A DNA stretch of 64,000 nt from Sphingomonadaceae bacterium (GCA_947454135.1 CANGJI010000004.1:26858-90857), one strand, 5' to 3'. Numbered from the stretch's first letter, positions 16,369 through 27,237 are shown. Numbers and translations are program-made. Notes: generated from the sequence alone by a model not told the origin.

Positions 16369-18906
16369 ATGACTTCCGACCGCACAGAACCCGCTCGCTT
16401 CGACCCCGCTGCCGCCGACCTGCGCTGGCAGCGCGCCTGGGACGAGCACCAGACCTTCAAGGCCGACGACGCCTCGCCCAAGCCGCGCAGCTATGTGCTC
16501 GAGATGTTTCCCTATCCTTCGGGGCGCATCCATATCGGCCACGTGCGCAACTACACGATGGGCGATGTGCTGGCGCGCTACAAGCGCATGCGCGGTTTCG
16601 AAGTGCTCCACCCCATGGGCTGGGATGCCTTCGGCATGCCAGCCGAGAACGCCGCGATGGAAAAGGGCGTCCATCCCGGCGGCTGGACCCGCGCCAACAT
16701 CGCGAACATGAAGGCGCAGCTGAAGCGCCTGGGCTTCGCGCTCGACTGGAGCCGTGAACTGGCAACCTGCGAGCCTGAGTACTACGGTCACGAGCAGGCG
16801 CTGTTCCTCGATCTCTATGCGGCAGGGCTGATCACCCGCAAGGAATCGACCGTCAACTGGGACCCGGTCGACATGACCGTGCTGGCGAACGAACAGGTGA
16901 TCGACGGGCGCGGCTGGCGCTCGGGCGCGCTGGTCGAGAAGCGCAAGCTCAACCAATGGTTCCTCAAGATCACCGAGTTCGCCGACGAGCTGCTCGAGGG
17001 CCTGTCCGGCCTCGACAAGTGGCCCGAGAAGGTGCGCACGATGCAGGAGAACTGGATCGGCAAGAGCCAGGGCTTGCAGTTCCGCTTCGACCTCTCGAAC
17101 GGCGAAAACGTCGAGGTCTATACCACGCGGCCTGACACCATCTTCGGCGCCAGCTTCGTGGCGGTCGCGCCCGATCATCCGATTGCGCAGGGCGTCGCCG
17201 CGGCGAACTGCGAGGCGGCGAACTTCATCGCCCTGTGCAAGAAGGGCGGCACCACCGCAGCTGAGCTGGAGACGGCCGAAAAGCTGGGCTTCGACACCGG
17301 CATCGGCGCACGGCATCCGCTGACGGGCAAGTACCTGCCCGTCTACATCGCGAACTTCGTGCTGATGGAATACGGCACGGGGGCTATCATGGCCGTGCCG
17401 GGCCACGACCAGCGCGACTTCGACTTTGCCACCAAGTACGGCCTGCCGATCCTGCGCGTGGTCGCCTCCGACCCGGCAGATGCCGACAAACCCTTCGCCG
17501 GCGAGGCCGAAGCGGGCGACGGCGTACTCGTAAACTCCGACTTCCTGAACGGCATGGCCGTTGCGGCGGCAAAGTCCGCCGTGATCGACCGCGCGCAGGC
17601 TGAAGGCTGGGGCGAGGGCAAGACCGTGTGGCGCCTGCGCGACTGGGGCGTTTCGCGTCAGCGCTACTGGGGCACGCCGATCCCGTTCATCCACTGCGAA
17701 GTCTGCGGTGTGGTGCCGGTGCCCAAGAAGCAGCTGCCGGTCGTGCTGCCGGAGGACGTGACCTTCGACGTGCCGGGAAATCCGCTCGACCGTCACCCGA
17801 CCTGGAAGCATGTCGATTGCCCGCAGTGCGGCCACGCCGCCCGGCGCGAGACGGACACGCTCGACACCTTCGTCGATTCCTCGTGGTACTTCCTGCGCTT
17901 TGCCAGCCAGCCGGGCGATGCGCCGTTCGACCCGGAAGCGATCCGCAAGTGGCTGCCGGTCGAGCAATATATCGGCGGGATCGAGCATGCGATTCTCCAC
18001 CTGCTCTATGCCCGCTTCTGGACGCGTGCGCTGGCGCGGATCGGGAAGATCGAAGTACAGGAACCCTTCGCCAGCCTGTTCACGCAAGGCATGGTGACAC
18101 ACGAGACTTACGAGCGGCGCAATCCCGAGAACGGCCAACCGGTGTTCTTCTCGCCCAGCGAAGTCGAGCGCACAGCGGACGGCGCAACGCTCAAGGTCGA
18201 TGGCGCGCCGGTCGAGATCGGCCGTGTCATCAAGATGTCGAAGTCCAAGAAGAACGTGGTCGATCCGGACGAGATCGTCGCGCGCTATGGTGCTGACGCG
18301 ATCCGCTGGTTCATGCTCTCCGACAGCCCGCCCGAGCGCGACCTGCCGTGGTCCGAGGCCGGGATCGAGGGCTGCTGGCGCTTCGTGCAGCGGCTGTGGC
18401 GCCTGTTCGGCGCGGCAGACGCCTCAGCCACTGGCGAGGATATGGCCCTGCGGCGCAAGACGCACCAGACCGTCCATGCCGTCGCCCAGGACATCGAAGC
18501 GCTGGGCTTCAACAAGGCCGTTGCGCGGATCTACGAACTGACCGGCGCGACCGAGAAGGCGGCACCTTCCGCCGACCGCACCGCAGCGATCCGGACCATT
18601 CTCCTGCTCGTCGCCCCGATGATGCCGCACCTTGCCGAGGAGGCCTATTCGGTCTTCGGCGCGGGGCTGGTGGCCGATGCGGCCTGGCCCGAAGTCGATC
18701 CTGCCCTGCTCGTCGATGACGAGGTCACGGTCGCCGTTCAGGTAAAGGGCAAGCTGCGCGATACACTGACTGTTGCCAAGGGCACCCCCCGCGAGGAACT
18801 CGAGCGACTTGCTCTCGCTTCAGACAAAGTGCAGCGTGCGCTGGACGGGGCAGAAGTGAAGAAGGTGATCGTTGTGCCCGACCGACTGGTGAACCTTGTC
18901 GCGTAA
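16369..18906 (+). CDS. leuS: Leucyl-tRNA synthetase
   Basis: An 845-residue class Ia synthetase that charges tRNA-Leu. HIGH is exact at residues 55-58 and KMSKS at 622-626; the editing (CP1) domain lies between about 220 and 430, with the zinc-type CEVCG / CPQCG cysteine pairs after it near 440-485. The ATG at 16369 follows a GAGGGGG ribosome site. The 3' end overlaps the start of lptE by 11 bases, and holA follows, giving the conserved leuS-lptE-holA operon known from many proteobacteria. Confidence 0.97.
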   Translation: MTSDRTEPARFDPAAADLRWQRAWDEHQTFKADDASPKPRSYVLEMFPYPSGRIHIGHVRNYTMGDVLARYKRMRGFEVLHPMGWDAFGMPAENAAMEKGVHPGGWTRANIANMKAQLKRLGFALDWSRELATCEPEYYGHEQALFLDLYAAGLITRKESTVNWDPVDMTVLANEQVIDGRGWRSGALVEKRKLNQWFLKITEFADELLEGLSGLDKWPEKVRTMQENWIGKSQGLQFRFDLSNGENVEVYTTRPDTIFGASFVAVAPDHPIAQGVAAANCEAANFIALCKKGGTTAAELETAEKLGFDTGIGARHPLTGKYLPVYIANFVLMEYGTGAIMAVPGHDQRDFDFATKYGLPILRVVASDPADADKPFAGEAEAGDGVLVNSDFLNGMAVAAAKSAVIDRAQAEGWGEGKTVWRLRDWGVSRQRYWGTPIPFIHCEVCGVVPVPKKQLPVVLPEDVTFDVPGNPLDRHPTWKHVDCPQCGHAARRETDTLDTFVDSSWYFLRFASQPGDAPFDPEAIRKWLPVEQYIGGIEHAILHLLYARFWTRALARIGKIEVQEPFASLFTQGMVTHETYERRNPENGQPVFFSPSEVERTADGATLKVDGAPVEIGRVIKMSKSKKNVVDPDEIVARYGADAIRWFMLSDSPPERDLPWSEAGIEGCWRFVQRLWRLFGAADASATGEDMALRRKTHQTVHAVAQDIEALGFNKAVARIYELTGATEKAAPSADRTAAIRTILLLVAPMMPHLAEEAYSVFGAGLVADAAWPEVDPALLVDDEVTVAVQVKGKLRDTLTVAKGTPREELERLALASDKVQRALDGAEVKKVIVVPDRLVNLVA

Positions 18907-19393
18907 GACCCTCCTCGCCGCCCTTGTGCCGCTCGCCCTGCTGGCGGGCTGCGGCCTGCAGCCGATGTATGCGGGCGGCGGCAGCGGCAAGGTGGCGCGA
19001 GCACTCGCCGGTGTCGACGTAGCCTCGATCGAAGGCAAAGCAGGGTGGCTGGTACGAGCAGCACTGGTCGATCGGCTGGGAGCAGGCGCACAAGGCTCAC
19101 CGCGCTATCGGCTTGACGTCCGTCTCGATGAGCAGCTCCAGGGCCTCGGCCTGCTGGCCAACGACTCGGTGACGCGCGAGCGGCGCACTTTGCGCGCCAG
19201 GTACCAACTCGTCGACCTCACGAGTGGAGAAATCGTCCTCGATGCGACAGCCGGGGCCGACGCAGGCATCGACATCGTATCCAGTGAATATGCGGTGATC
19301 GCAGCGGAACAGACCGCCCTGGAAAACCTGAGCCACGAGGTCGCCGACCAGATCGTCACCCGCGTCGCCACGAAACTGCGCAAGGCGGGCTGA
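18896..19393 (+). CDS. lptE: LPS-assembly lipoprotein LptE
   Basis: The 165-residue product has a lipoprotein signal ending in the lipobox LLAGC and the LptE/RlpB domain. LptE is the outer-membrane lipoprotein that plugs LptD and helps insert lipopolysaccharide. The only usable start is TTG 18896, inside the end of leuS, so translation is probably coupled to leuS. Position between leuS and holA is the conserved one, which supports the call as sequence similarity in this family is weak. lptA and lptC are encoded 20 kb away in the same window. Confidence 0.88.
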   Translation: MSRKTLLAALVPLALLAGCGLQPMYAGGGSGKVARALAGVDVASIEGKAGWLVRAALVDRLGAGAQGSPRYRLDVRLDEQLQGLGLLANDSVTRERRTLRARYQLVDLTSGEIVLDATAGADAGIDIVSSEYAVIAAEQTALENLSHEVADQIVTRVATKLRKAG

Positions 19394-19400
19394 TCGCGCC

Positions 19401-20435
19401 GTGAAGGCGACCCAGAAGAACTTCGCGGGACAGATCGCGCGCGCGGCGGCAGACGCCGCGATATTCTACTTCTGCGGCCCGGACGAAGCAGGCGCGGCCG
19501 ATGCAGCAGCACGGTTGTCTGCCTTCATTGCTGCCCAGCAAGGCCAGTTTGAGCGAATCGAACTCACCGGAGCAGACTTGCGCCGCGATCCGGTCCGGCT
19601 CGCCGACGAGGCGCGGTCGGTCTCCTTGTTCGGAGACAAGCGCCAGATCCATGTGCGCTGCTCCGGAGACGAGGCCTACGACGCGGTCGAGACGCTGCTC
19701 GCCAGTCCCATCAAGGGCTGGCCGGTCTTCATTCTGGCCACTTCGGCCACCGACAAGTCCCGCATCGCGAAACTGCTGGCCGACCGGCCTGATGCTCTGG
19801 TCACCATGTTCCATCCGCCGGACCTGCGCTCCGTCACGCTGGCCGTGCGCGAAATGGCAGATCCGGTCGGAGTTGTCCTGACCGACGAACTGGCCGAGCG
19901 CATCGCCCGCGGTGCGGCGCTCGATACGCGAATGGCGCGCAGCGAGATCGAGAAGCTTGCGCTTTATCTCGACGCCAGTCCCGAGTCGCCACGTCGGGCC
20001 GATGCGGCTGCGCTCGAAGCCATTGCTGCGGTCAACGAAGACGACAGCTTCATGCCTCTGGTGAACACTGTACTGGCTGGCGACACGGCACGACTTGCGG
20101 CAGAACTGGCCCGAATGCAGGAACTCGAGCTCAATCCGGTTGGCCTGCTGCTGGCGTTCGAGCGCCGCGCGGCGCAGCTGGCACAGCTCTCTGGCCGCAT
20201 GCGCGGACGGGGCGACATCAACGCATTTCTCGAGCAGGAAATGGCCGCTCGCCGTGTATTCTTTCGGGACAAGCCTGATCTCTCGCAGCAACTTCGCCGT
20301 TGGCGTGGACGCAAGTTGGTGCGACTGATCGAGCGGCTCATGATGCTGCATCGCCAGTTACTCGCAGATAACAGGAACGGCGTAATCGTTCTCTCTCAAG
20401 GCCTTGCAGAGATCGCCCGAGCCGCCGCGCGCTGA
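19401..20435 (+). CDS. holA: DNA polymerase III subunit delta
   Basis: A 344-residue clamp-loader delta subunit, which opens the beta sliding clamp. It shows the HolA domain plan: an N-terminal Rossmann-like part (FYFCGPDEAGAADAA), the middle with LFGDKRQIHVR, and a C-terminal collar domain. The start is GTG 19401, seven bases after lptE. It is the third gene of the leuS-lptE-holA operon; about 200 bases separate it from the exopolysaccharide locus. Confidence 0.93.
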   Translation: MKATQKNFAGQIARAAADAAIFYFCGPDEAGAADAAARLSAFIAAQQGQFERIELTGADLRRDPVRLADEARSVSLFGDKRQIHVRCSGDEAYDAVETLLASPIKGWPVFILATSATDKSRIAKLLADRPDALVTMFHPPDLRSVTLAVREMADPVGVVLTDELAERIARGAALDTRMARSEIEKLALYLDASPESPRRADAAALEAIAAVNEDDSFMPLVNTVLAGDTARLAAELARMQELELNPVGLLLAFERRAAQLAQLSGRMRGRGDINAFLEQEMAARRVFFRDKPDLSQQLRRWRGRKLVRLIERLMMLHRQLLADNRNGVIVLSQGLAEIARAAAR

Positions 20436-20521
20436 CTTTTCAAGGCGTTGCTGCTGCAACATGGCCGATTGTGCGCCTGCTCACATCTGCCGCTTGTGTT
20501 TGGCAGACAACTCTGTACGTA

Positions 20522-20550
20522 TTGCAGCGCAGCATTATTACTGATATCGA
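20522..20550 (+). promoter_or_regulatory. Candidate promoter of the exopolysaccharide plus-strand block
   Basis: TTGCAG (20522-20527) and TATCGA (20545-20550) are spaced by 17 bases, about 85 bases before the glycosylphosphotransferase start, in a stretch less GC-rich than the surroundings. The match to consensus is only moderate. Confidence 0.25.
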
Positions 20551-20634
20551 AGACACTGCTTTAAAGGCGAAGTTGTCGTCCGGGTCGCACAACCGGAACG
20601 CTGATCTTTAGCGGTTCAAAAAGGTGCTTATGCG

Positions 20635-22068
20635 ATGACGACGTTGCAGCGAGACAGAGCGACTGTCGCGCCGCCTTCCAGAAAGGGAGGCGACGAGCCG
20701 CCTGGCGTGAAGCGTCAATTGAAGCTGCCACTCGCACCGTCGCTCGAGAAGCGTCGGCTTCAGGCCTACCTGCTGCTCATGCTGGTCGATGGTCTCGTGA
20801 TCGTCGGCGCCTCGCTGCTCGTGAGCCTGCTCTACCTGGGCAATGCCTACGATCCGCAGACCCTTCAGCAGATCAATCTCTATCTGCCGCTCTACTGGGG
20901 CGCGGCACTGATGACACAGACCTACTCGATCCAGGCTCTGACCTCGCTGCGCTACAGCCAATCGCACTCGATGATGGCCATGATCATCGCGCTGGTCTTG
21001 ATGATCTTCGTCGCGTTCTTCACCAAGTCGAGCGAGCAGTTCTCGCGCGTTTCCACGGCCGCGAGCATCGTGTGCATTGCATTGGGGATGGCTTGGGCAC
21101 GGGCGGTCACCCAGGTGCTCATCCGATCGGGCTGCGGCGCAACCGCGCAGAACGTGCTGGTCATCGATGACGGTGGCAGCCCGGTGCGCGTACCGCATGC
21201 CTGGCATATCGACTCGCGCGAGCACCGGTTGCGCCCGGATCGCAGCGATCCGCATATGCTGGACCGGCTCGGCATGTTCATGACGAACATGGACCGGGTC
21301 ATCGTGACGTGCCCGAGGGAGCGCCGCAAAGACTGGGCGCTGGTATTCAAGGGCTCCAACATCTGCGGCGAGATCGTCGATCCGGACGTGCAGGAACTGG
21401 GCGTCCTGGGTGCTGGCCGCGGCTATGGCTTTGGCTCTCTGGTTGTCTCCGTGGGGCCGCTAGGGCTGAGGGCGCGGGCCGTCAAGCGTGCGATGGATCT
21501 GGTAATCGCCGGCAGCGCGACAATCGTCCTGGCACCACTGCTCCTTGTCGTTGCGCTGATGATCTGGCTCGAGGACCGCGGCCCCGTGTTCTTCATGCAG
21601 CAGCGTCAGGGCCGCAACAACCGGTTGTTCTGGATCTACAAGTTCCGCTCGATGCGGGTTGAGCAGCTCGATGCAACCGGTGCGCGCTCAGCGAGCCGCG
21701 ACGATGACCGGATCACGCGCATCGGCCGTTTCATCCGCAAGACAAGCATCGATGAACTGCCGCAGCTGCTCAACGTGCTTCGCGGTGACATGAGCATCGT
21801 GGGGCCCCGTCCGCATGCGATCGGCTCGCTGGCCGGCCAGAAGCGGTTCTGGGAAGTTGATCCGCGTTACCTGCTGCGCCATTCGCTCAAACCTGGCGTG
21901 ACCGGGCTTGCCCAGATCCGTGGCCTGCGGGGCGCGACCGATTCGGAAGCCGACCTGAGCAGCCGACTGCAGGCCGACCTCGAGTACCTGGATGGCTGGA
22001 CGGCCATACGAGACATCAGGATCATCTTCGCAACCGTCACCGTCGTGGTTCACGACCGGGCGTTCTGA
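20635..22068 (+). CDS. Exopolysaccharide polyprenyl glycosylphosphotransferase (priming sugar transferase)
   Basis: The 477-residue inner-membrane protein has several N-terminal membrane segments (about 40-160), a middle soluble region and a C-terminal bacterial sugar transferase domain (about 283-477). The signature RAMDLVIAG, the FRSMR segment, the [24 protein letters not shown] core and the [13 protein letters not shown] motif are intact. It puts the first sugar-1-phosphate on undecaprenyl phosphate, starting repeat-unit synthesis. It is first in the plus-strand exopolysaccharide block. UDP-glucose from GalU is the likely donor, by analogy with sphingan systems. The donor sugar is not determined by the sequence. 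Confidence 0.92.
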   Translation: MTTLQRDRATVAPPSRKGGDEPPGVKRQLKLPLAPSLEKRRLQAYLLLMLVDGLVIVGASLLVSLLYLGNAYDPQTLQQINLYLPLYWGAALMTQTYSIQALTSLRYSQSHSMMAMIIALVLMIFVAFFTKSSEQFSRVSTAASIVCIALGMAWARAVTQVLIRSGCGATAQNVLVIDDGGSPVRVPHAWHIDSREHRLRPDRSDPHMLDRLGMFMTNMDRVIVTCPRERRKDWALVFKGSNICGEIVDPDVQELGVLGAGRGYGFGSLVVSVGPLGLRARAVKRAMDLVIAGSATIVLAPLLLVVALMIWLEDRGPVFFMQQRQGRNNRLFWIYKFRSMRVEQLDATGARSASRDDDRITRIGRFIRKTSIDELPQLLNVLRGDMSIVGPRPHAIGSLAGQKRFWEVDPRYLLRHSLKPGVTGLAQIRGLRGATDSEADLSSRLQADLEYLDGWTAIRDIRIIFATVTVVVHDRAF

Positions 22069-22100
22069 GGCGAACCGTCCCCGTATTGCGGCACGTCATG

Positions 22101-22229
22101 CAAACGTACGATGATTCGGCACGTTCGGATTCCATGCGCCTCAATCATCTACATTTTTTCATCTTCGCATTCGCAGCATGAATTTTCGCGCATCGCAACA
22201 TTTGGGTTGTACGAATCATCCAAACGTAC
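22101..22229. repeat. Paired sites: direct repeat CAAACGTAC with inverted GATGATTCG / CGAATCATC
   Basis: CAAACGTAC occurs at 22101-22109 and 22221-22229. The first is followed by GATGATTCG (22110-22118) and the second is preceded by its exact reverse complement CGAATCATC (22212-22220). The pair brackets a low-GC 90-base stretch upstream of the small secreted-protein gene. This could be a pair of regulator sites or a hairpin; no known regulator motif is recognised. Confidence 0.5.
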
Positions 22230-22265
22230 TAGGTAATGTTTCGTAACGTTTATGGAGTATGGGCA

Positions 22266-22535
22266 ATGAGCATGTTCAAGATCGCCGTGGCCGGCGCTGC
22301 TACGCTCGGCATAGTTCTCGCCGGCACGGCCGCCCGCGCCGAGCCGGTGCGCGCAGCTGCTGCCACTCCCGGTGTTGTCTCGGTGAAGAAGGTGAAGGTT
22401 CTTCGCACGACGGCTCCGTCGTCGCGTGAGTCGCGCGCCGTAAGCGGAACCGATATTGTAATCGGCGGCATTGCCGCTGGTGCGCTCGGTTTCGGCGTCG
22501 TCCAAGCGACCAAGTCGGACAGCAGCGGCGGTTGA
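22266..22535 (+). CDS. Small exported protein of the exopolysaccharide locus
   Basis: An 89-residue protein with a clear signal peptide (cleavage after ARA, near residue 24), a basic Ala/Val-rich middle and a short hydrophobic Gly-rich stretch (IVIGGIAAGALGFGVV) before a Ser/Gly tail. It is periplasmic, or held in a membrane by the second hydrophobic segment. GGAG precedes the ATG at 22266; an earlier in-frame ATG at 22236 lacks one. No family is recognised. It sits between the priming transferase and the Wzy-type gene on the same strand, behind a separate AT-rich leader, so it may have its own promoter. Confidence 0.7.
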   Translation: MSMFKIAVAGAATLGIVLAGTAARAEPVRAAAATPGVVSVKKVKVLRTTAPSSRESRAVSGTDIVIGGIAAGALGFGVVQATKSDSSGG

Positions 22536-22726
22536 TCGCCCCGCTTTTGTTTAAGTTCACGAGGGGCTCGCAAATTTCACTTGCGGGCCCTTCTTGCAAG
22601 TGACGCAGACGCTGGCCCCTCATGCTGCAATTGACGGGCAAACCGATTTTCGGGTTGTGCACTGCAGCAATCAGCATCGCCCTTCGCTTGCACCGAGCCT
22701 GGACCGTCGGCGGGGGAGATACTGAT

Positions 22727-24175
22727 ATGTCGGGCGCGCAGGCAATCAATCCATCGGCCGAGTTGCGTCATAGCGCCAGCCGAACTGGATCACGCGCAAC
22801 CGCGGATACCGCCCTCACGCCCGGGGCTCGCCCCCTTCCGGGTACGGCTCTTTGCATGCTCCTGGTTGCTCTTTCGATGGTTCTCGGCGGTGGCGGTACG
22901 GTCAATCCTCAGACGGAAATGATCCTGCAGGTCTGCACTGGCCTGATCATGATCCCGTTGGTTGCAAGCGCAGACATGCAGCGCGGGCTCGGCCCCGTTC
23001 AGATGCCCGCGCTATGTCTTGGCGGCCTCGTCCTGCTTGTACCTGTTCTCCAGCTCGTCCCGTTGCCCCCTTCGGTCTGGCACGCACTGCCCGGCCGGTC
23101 GGTGGAAATCCAGTCGTTGGCACTGGTCAGCGCAGACAATGCGTGGATGCCGCTCTCCATGGCACCGGCACGGACGTTCGCTTCGCTGCTTGCGATGATC
23201 TGCCCGGTCCTGCTCATGCTTCAAGTCTCAAGGCTCTCGGTCCGCGGCCGGAACTGGCTTTGTGTCGTGATCGTTTCAGGCGGCATGCTGTCGCTCGTGC
23301 TCGGCGTGCTGCAACTCTCCCACACCGGGGATTTCGACTGGTCGCTTTATAGTGAGTACAGCAAAGGCTTCCTTGTCGGCTTCCAGGCCAACCGAAACGC
23401 GCAGGCAGACGTCCTGCTGACCGCCATGCTCGCGGCTGGTGCGCTGGCCAGTGCGCGGCTGGGTAATGGCCGCAGCAGCCTGCTGACGTGGACGGCCCTC
23501 TTGCTGGCGCTGGTCGGCCTGCTGATTGGCCTGATCATGACGGGTTCGCGCACGGGCATTGCTCTGGCAGCGGTCATGTTCAGCTTTGTCGGGCTAATGC
23601 TGCTGCCGCTGCTTCGAAACCGCAAAGCCGTGGTTTACGGGCTCGTCGGATCAGGAGCGACTGCGATCGTCAGCGTGGGCCTGCTCCTCCAATTGCAGTC
23701 AGTGCAGAGAATCGCGGATCGATTTTCGTTTGCGCGGGAGGCCCGCTGGGATCTTTGGGCAGATACCTGGCATGCCGCGACACAGGTCTGGCCGTTCGGC
23801 AGCGGCATCGGCACGATCGTTCCCATGCTCGAAGCCGCGGAACGACTGGAAGTCGTCGATCCGACACGGCCGGTTCGTGCGCACAACGATTGGCTGGAGT
23901 GGACTCTTGAGGCCGGACTGCCAGGGCTTGTCGCGCTTGGCCTTGTGACAGCGGTCCTCGGATTTCTCGTTTTCCGCGCCGTCATGGAAGCGAGCCGCGG
24001 GGATGTCACGTCAAGTCGACGTGCTCAAATCATCTTTGCCTGCGGGTTTCTGTCGATCGAAGCCCTCCACGCTATCGTCGATTATCCCATGCGCAGCATG
24101 TCGCTTGCGATGCTGACCGCGGTTGCAGCAGCGTTCCTGCTCGCTCCCGCCGCAGCGCAGCAGAAGCAGCTATGA
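22727..24175 (+). CDS. Wzy/WaaL-type O-antigen ligase or polymerase family membrane protein
   Basis: A 482-residue polytopic protein with about 11-12 hydrophobic segments and the Wzy_C (O-antigen ligase) pattern: a large periplasmic loop near residues 340-400 with GSRTG before it and the RPVRAHNDWLEWTLEAGL segment, whose His is typical of the family. It should join repeat units or transfer the polymer at the periplasmic face. GGGGGA lies before ATG 22727; a start at 22622 is also open. It is between the priming transferase and the Wza/Wzc pair, which favours a polymerase role. A second protein of the family is at 31731-33119. Confidence 0.85.
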   Translation: MSGAQAINPSAELRHSASRTGSRATADTALTPGARPLPGTALCMLLVALSMVLGGGGTVNPQTEMILQVCTGLIMIPLVASADMQRGLGPVQMPALCLGGLVLLVPVLQLVPLPPSVWHALPGRSVEIQSLALVSADNAWMPLSMAPARTFASLLAMICPVLLMLQVSRLSVRGRNWLCVVIVSGGMLSLVLGVLQLSHTGDFDWSLYSEYSKGFLVGFQANRNAQADVLLTAMLAAGALASARLGNGRSSLLTWTALLLALVGLLIGLIMTGSRTGIALAAVMFSFVGLMLLPLLRNRKAVVYGLVGSGATAIVSVGLLLQLQSVQRIADRFSFAREARWDLWADTWHAATQVWPFGSGIGTIVPMLEAAERLEVVDPTRPVRAHNDWLEWTLEAGLPGLVALGLVTAVLGFLVFRAVMEASRGDVTSSRRAQIIFACGFLSIEALHAIVDYPMRSMSLAMLTAVAAAFLLAPAAAQQKQL

Positions 24176-24254
24176 GGATCATGGTCTTCACGGATTTATA
24201 CGAAGTTGCACTGAGTCATTTATGCTGTCATCCGTTAATTAAGTCGGAAATAAT

Positions 24255-24971
24255 ATGCTTCAGAGGGCTAATAGTACAGTGAAGAAAACCGCGGCCATCA
24301 TTTTGCTGCTGACCAGCTCAAGCCTCGCCGCGTGTTCGTCGCAGTTGTACAAAGCCCTGCCATCCCAGGACGCGGCCTATGCGATCATTCCACCGATCGA
24401 CAAGGTTCAGGCACCAACCCAATATTTGATCGTGCCAGGCGATGTTGTATCGCTTTCCGTATTCGGCGAACCAGATCTCACGTTTGAAAAGCTGCCCGTC
24501 GACGATGCCGGTTTCATCCAGGTCCCCCTTGTCGGCGCGGTGCATGTTGCATCGCTTACGCCGGACAACGCCTCCAAACTGATTGCGGCAAAGCTCGGAG
24601 CGCGTTTCCTCCGCAACCCGGATGTCACTCTCAATGTGATCGAGCAGACCGGACAGACCGTCACGGTCGAAGGGCAGGTGATGAAGGCTGGTTCCTATCC
24701 GATTGACAGCCAGACCACACTACTTGGCGCCATCGCGCTGGCACAAAGCCCCACTCGCATTGCCAAGCTCGACGAGGTCGTCGTGTTCCGCACCGTGAAC
24801 AACGAGCGCATGGCCGCGCGCTTCGACCTCTCCCGAATCCGTGCTGGACGCGACCCCGACCCCCAGATTCTCGGCGGCGATGTCGTGGTTGTCGGCTTCT
24901 CGCAGGCCAAGTCGATTTATCGCGACATGCTGCAGGCGGCTCCGATCTTCAATGTCTTCACTCGTTTCTAA
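24255..24971 (+). CDS. Wza-like polysaccharide export lipoprotein
   Basis: The 238-residue product has a lipoprotein signal with the lipobox LAAC (Cys27), followed by a Poly_export domain (about 55-130, starting YLIVPGDVVSLSVFGEPDL) and a SLBB-type region (about 135-220). Proteins of this type form the outer-membrane channel for capsule or exopolysaccharide, docked on Wzc. At 238 residues it is shorter than E. coli Wza (about 380) and lacks the C-terminal transmembrane helix region, as is usual in sphingomonads, where the porin part may be a separate protein. The stop lies inside the start of the kinase gene. Confidence 0.92.
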   Translation: MLQRANSTVKKTAAIILLLTSSSLAACSSQLYKALPSQDAAYAIIPPIDKVQAPTQYLIVPGDVVSLSVFGEPDLTFEKLPVDDAGFIQVPLVGAVHVASLTPDNASKLIAAKLGARFLRNPDVTLNVIEQTGQTVTVEGQVMKAGSYPIDSQTTLLGAIALAQSPTRIAKLDEVVVFRTVNNERMAARFDLSRIRAGRDPDPQILGGDVVVVGFSQAKSIYRDMLQAAPIFNVFTRF

Positions 24972-27234
24972 CCGCGGCGGTATCGTGCAGCAAACAACCC
25001 AAGTGTCCGGCGCAGCCGACCCCAACATCGCTCTCGAGAATACTGCCGCGAATGGCGGCTACGGCAGCTATGGCGATAATGGCCACTACATGGACGGTGA
25101 GCCCTCGCTGGACCTTCGCGAGATCATCACGACAATTCGCGCGAACCTCATTCTCATCAGCATCATTGTCGCGTCTGCGCTTGCATTGGCGCTTGTCATG
25201 ACATTGCTGCAGACACCCCGCTACACGGCCGAAACCACGCTACAGATCAACGATCAGTCCGCACAGATCTTCGGCAAGCAGGACGATACGATGCAGGACC
25301 CGGTCGTTGCGGCAAGCGACACCGAGCGGTTCCTGCAAACTCAGGTCGAGATCCTCAAGAGCCGGGCGCTCGCAGAACGCGTAGCGCAGAAACTGCGGCT
25401 GGTTGGCAACAGCAAGTTCTATGACGCGATGGGAGTGCGCCAACCCACCCAGGATCTCACCCGTTCGGAGCTTGAAGATCTCACAATCCGCACGATCGAA
25501 ACCGCGCGTGATGTAGACCTCCCACGCAACACCCGCCTTGCGACCGTCAGCTTCATCAGCACGCAACCCGAGCTGGCGGCCCGAATTGCCAACACGTTCG
25601 CGTCCGAATTTATCCAGACCAACCTTCAGCGCCGCTTTGACAGCTCAGCTTACGCCCGCGAATTCATTTCAGGTCAGCTGTCCGAAGCGCGCGCGAAGCT
25701 TGAGCGTTCGGAGCGAGAGCTCAATGCTTATGCCCGCCAGGCTGGCCTGATCCGCGATCGCGATGCCGGCGCACCCGGATCCAACCAGCGGGGCCAGCTC
25801 GGCGGTTCGGTTACGACCACGAGCCTGCTTGAAGTCAACTCTGCAGCAAACCAGGCCCAGGCAGCCCGGATCGCTGCCGAGGGGCGCTGGCGTCTGATTT
25901 CAAGCGGCAATGCCTTGAACTCGCCTGATGTGCTGGCCAACCCGGCAATTTCGCAGCTGCTGGCCCAGCGAGCGAGCGCAATGGCAGAGCTTGAAAAGCA
26001 GCGGGCAAACCATCTCGAGGACTATCCGCTCGTGCAGCAACTGCGCGCGCAGGTCGGCGTCATCGATGCGCAGATCCAGAATGTTGCGCGCAGCATTCGT
26101 GCTTCGGTGAAGCAGCAGTACGATGCCGCTGTCGAAGCTGAATCGAGCCTCAAAAATCAAGTGGCCGAACTGAAGGGCTCGTCACTCGCCGAACAGGATC
26201 AACTTGTCCAGTATCGCCTGCTCGAACGCGAGGCGGACACGAACCGGACGGTCTATGAAGGCCTCTTGCAGCGCTACAAGGAACTGAACGCTGCTGCGGG
26301 CATCAGCGCGAGCAATATCGCGATCATCGATCCGGCCATTGCACCGATCCGGCCCAGTTCGCCGAACCTGCTGAAGAACATGCTGCTCGCTCTGGTCATC
26401 GGCCTGGGTTCTGCCGCCGCTCTCGTATACCTGCGCACTCTGCTCGACGACTCGGTCAAGGTTCCCGAGGACATCGAAGGCAAACTCCAGATGCCGCTTC
26501 TTGGCGTGATCCCGCTGGTGCAGGATCTTGACCTTGGGGTGGCGATGGCGGATCCCAAGTCGCCCATCAGCGAAGGGTACAATTCACTCCGAAGTGCTCT
26601 GTTGTATTCGACCGCGACAGGCCTGCCAAAGACGATGCTGGTTACCAGTTCCCAGCCTTCGGAAGGCAAATCCACCACCAGTATTGCCATTGCGCGCGGC
26701 ATCGCTCGCCTTGGACGCAGCGTCGTACTGGTCGACGTCGACTTGCGGCGTCCGGCACTTCATCGGGCCATCCCAACGCTTGGTACCGACAACAGCCAAG
26801 GTGTGTCGAGCATTCTGACCGGCCAGAGCACCATTGATGATGCGCTGTGCGATACCGACGTAGATGGCCTGAAGGTGCTGACCTCCGGCCCCATCCCGCC
26901 AAGCCCGACCGAATTGCTCGGTTCGAATCGCATGGGCGCTTTCATCGAAGAGCTGGCGGAACGGTTCGATCTTGTCGTGCTCGACAGTCCTCCGGTTCTC
27001 GGCCTCGCCGATGCCCCGCTGATGTCCGCGCTGGTTGATGGGGTCGTCCTCGTGGTTCAGTCGGACCGCAGCCGGCGTGGTTCGCTGAAAGCTTCCCTCC
27101 GCCGCCTGCGCAATATGCGCACCAACATTCTCGGCGGCGTGTTGACCAAGTTTGACCCGACCGACATGGGCAACAAGTACTCTGAGTACTACGGTTACAA
27201 CTACTACCAATACACAGATACAACAGCCAAATAG
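24952..27234 (+). CDS. Wzc-like polysaccharide copolymerase with tyrosine autokinase domain
   Basis: From ATG 24952 the protein has 760 residues: a Wzz domain with first membrane helix at about 65-85, long coiled coil with GNVR region (about 240-430), second helix near 475-500, and a C-terminal BY-kinase domain. The Walker A motif SSQPSEGKSTT is at about 565-577, Walker A' VLVDVDLRRP follows, and Walker B is in LVVLDSPPV. The tail carries the tyrosine cluster YSEYYGYNYYQY that is autophosphorylated. It controls chain length and export together with the Wza-like protein. The start overlaps that gene; GTG 24985 is an equally possible start just after its stop. Confidence 0.9.
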   Translation: MSSLVSNRGGIVQQTTQVSGAADPNIALENTAANGGYGSYGDNGHYMDGEPSLDLREIITTIRANLILISIIVASALALALVMTLLQTPRYTAETTLQINDQSAQIFGKQDDTMQDPVVAASDTERFLQTQVEILKSRALAERVAQKLRLVGNSKFYDAMGVRQPTQDLTRSELEDLTIRTIETARDVDLPRNTRLATVSFISTQPELAARIANTFASEFIQTNLQRRFDSSAYAREFISGQLSEARAKLERSERELNAYARQAGLIRDRDAGAPGSNQRGQLGGSVTTTSLLEVNSAANQAQAARIAAEGRWRLISSGNALNSPDVLANPAISQLLAQRASAMAELEKQRANHLEDYPLVQQLRAQVGVIDAQIQNVARSIRASVKQQYDAAVEAESSLKNQVAELKGSSLAEQDQLVQYRLLEREADTNRTVYEGLLQRYKELNAAAGISASNIAIIDPAIAPIRPSSPNLLKNMLLALVIGLGSAAALVYLRTLLDDSVKVPEDIEGKLQMPLLGVIPLVQDLDLGVAMADPKSPISEGYNSLRSALLYSTATGLPKTMLVTSSQPSEGKSTTSIAIARGIARLGRSVVLVDVDLRRPALHRAIPTLGTDNSQGVSSILTGQSTIDDALCDTDVDGLKVLTSGPIPPSPTELLGSNRMGAFIEELAERFDLVVLDSPPVLGLADAPLMSALVDGVVLVVQSDRSRRGSLKASLRRLRNMRTNILGGVLTKFDPTDMGNKYSEYYGYNYYQYTDTTAK

Positions 27235-27237
27235 TCG

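Noticed and set aside
16306..18138. Long open frame (about 610 codons) antisense to leuS
   Set aside because: It is a mirror frame of a highly conserved gene in GC-rich DNA; its translation is low in recognisable structure and has no start-site support.
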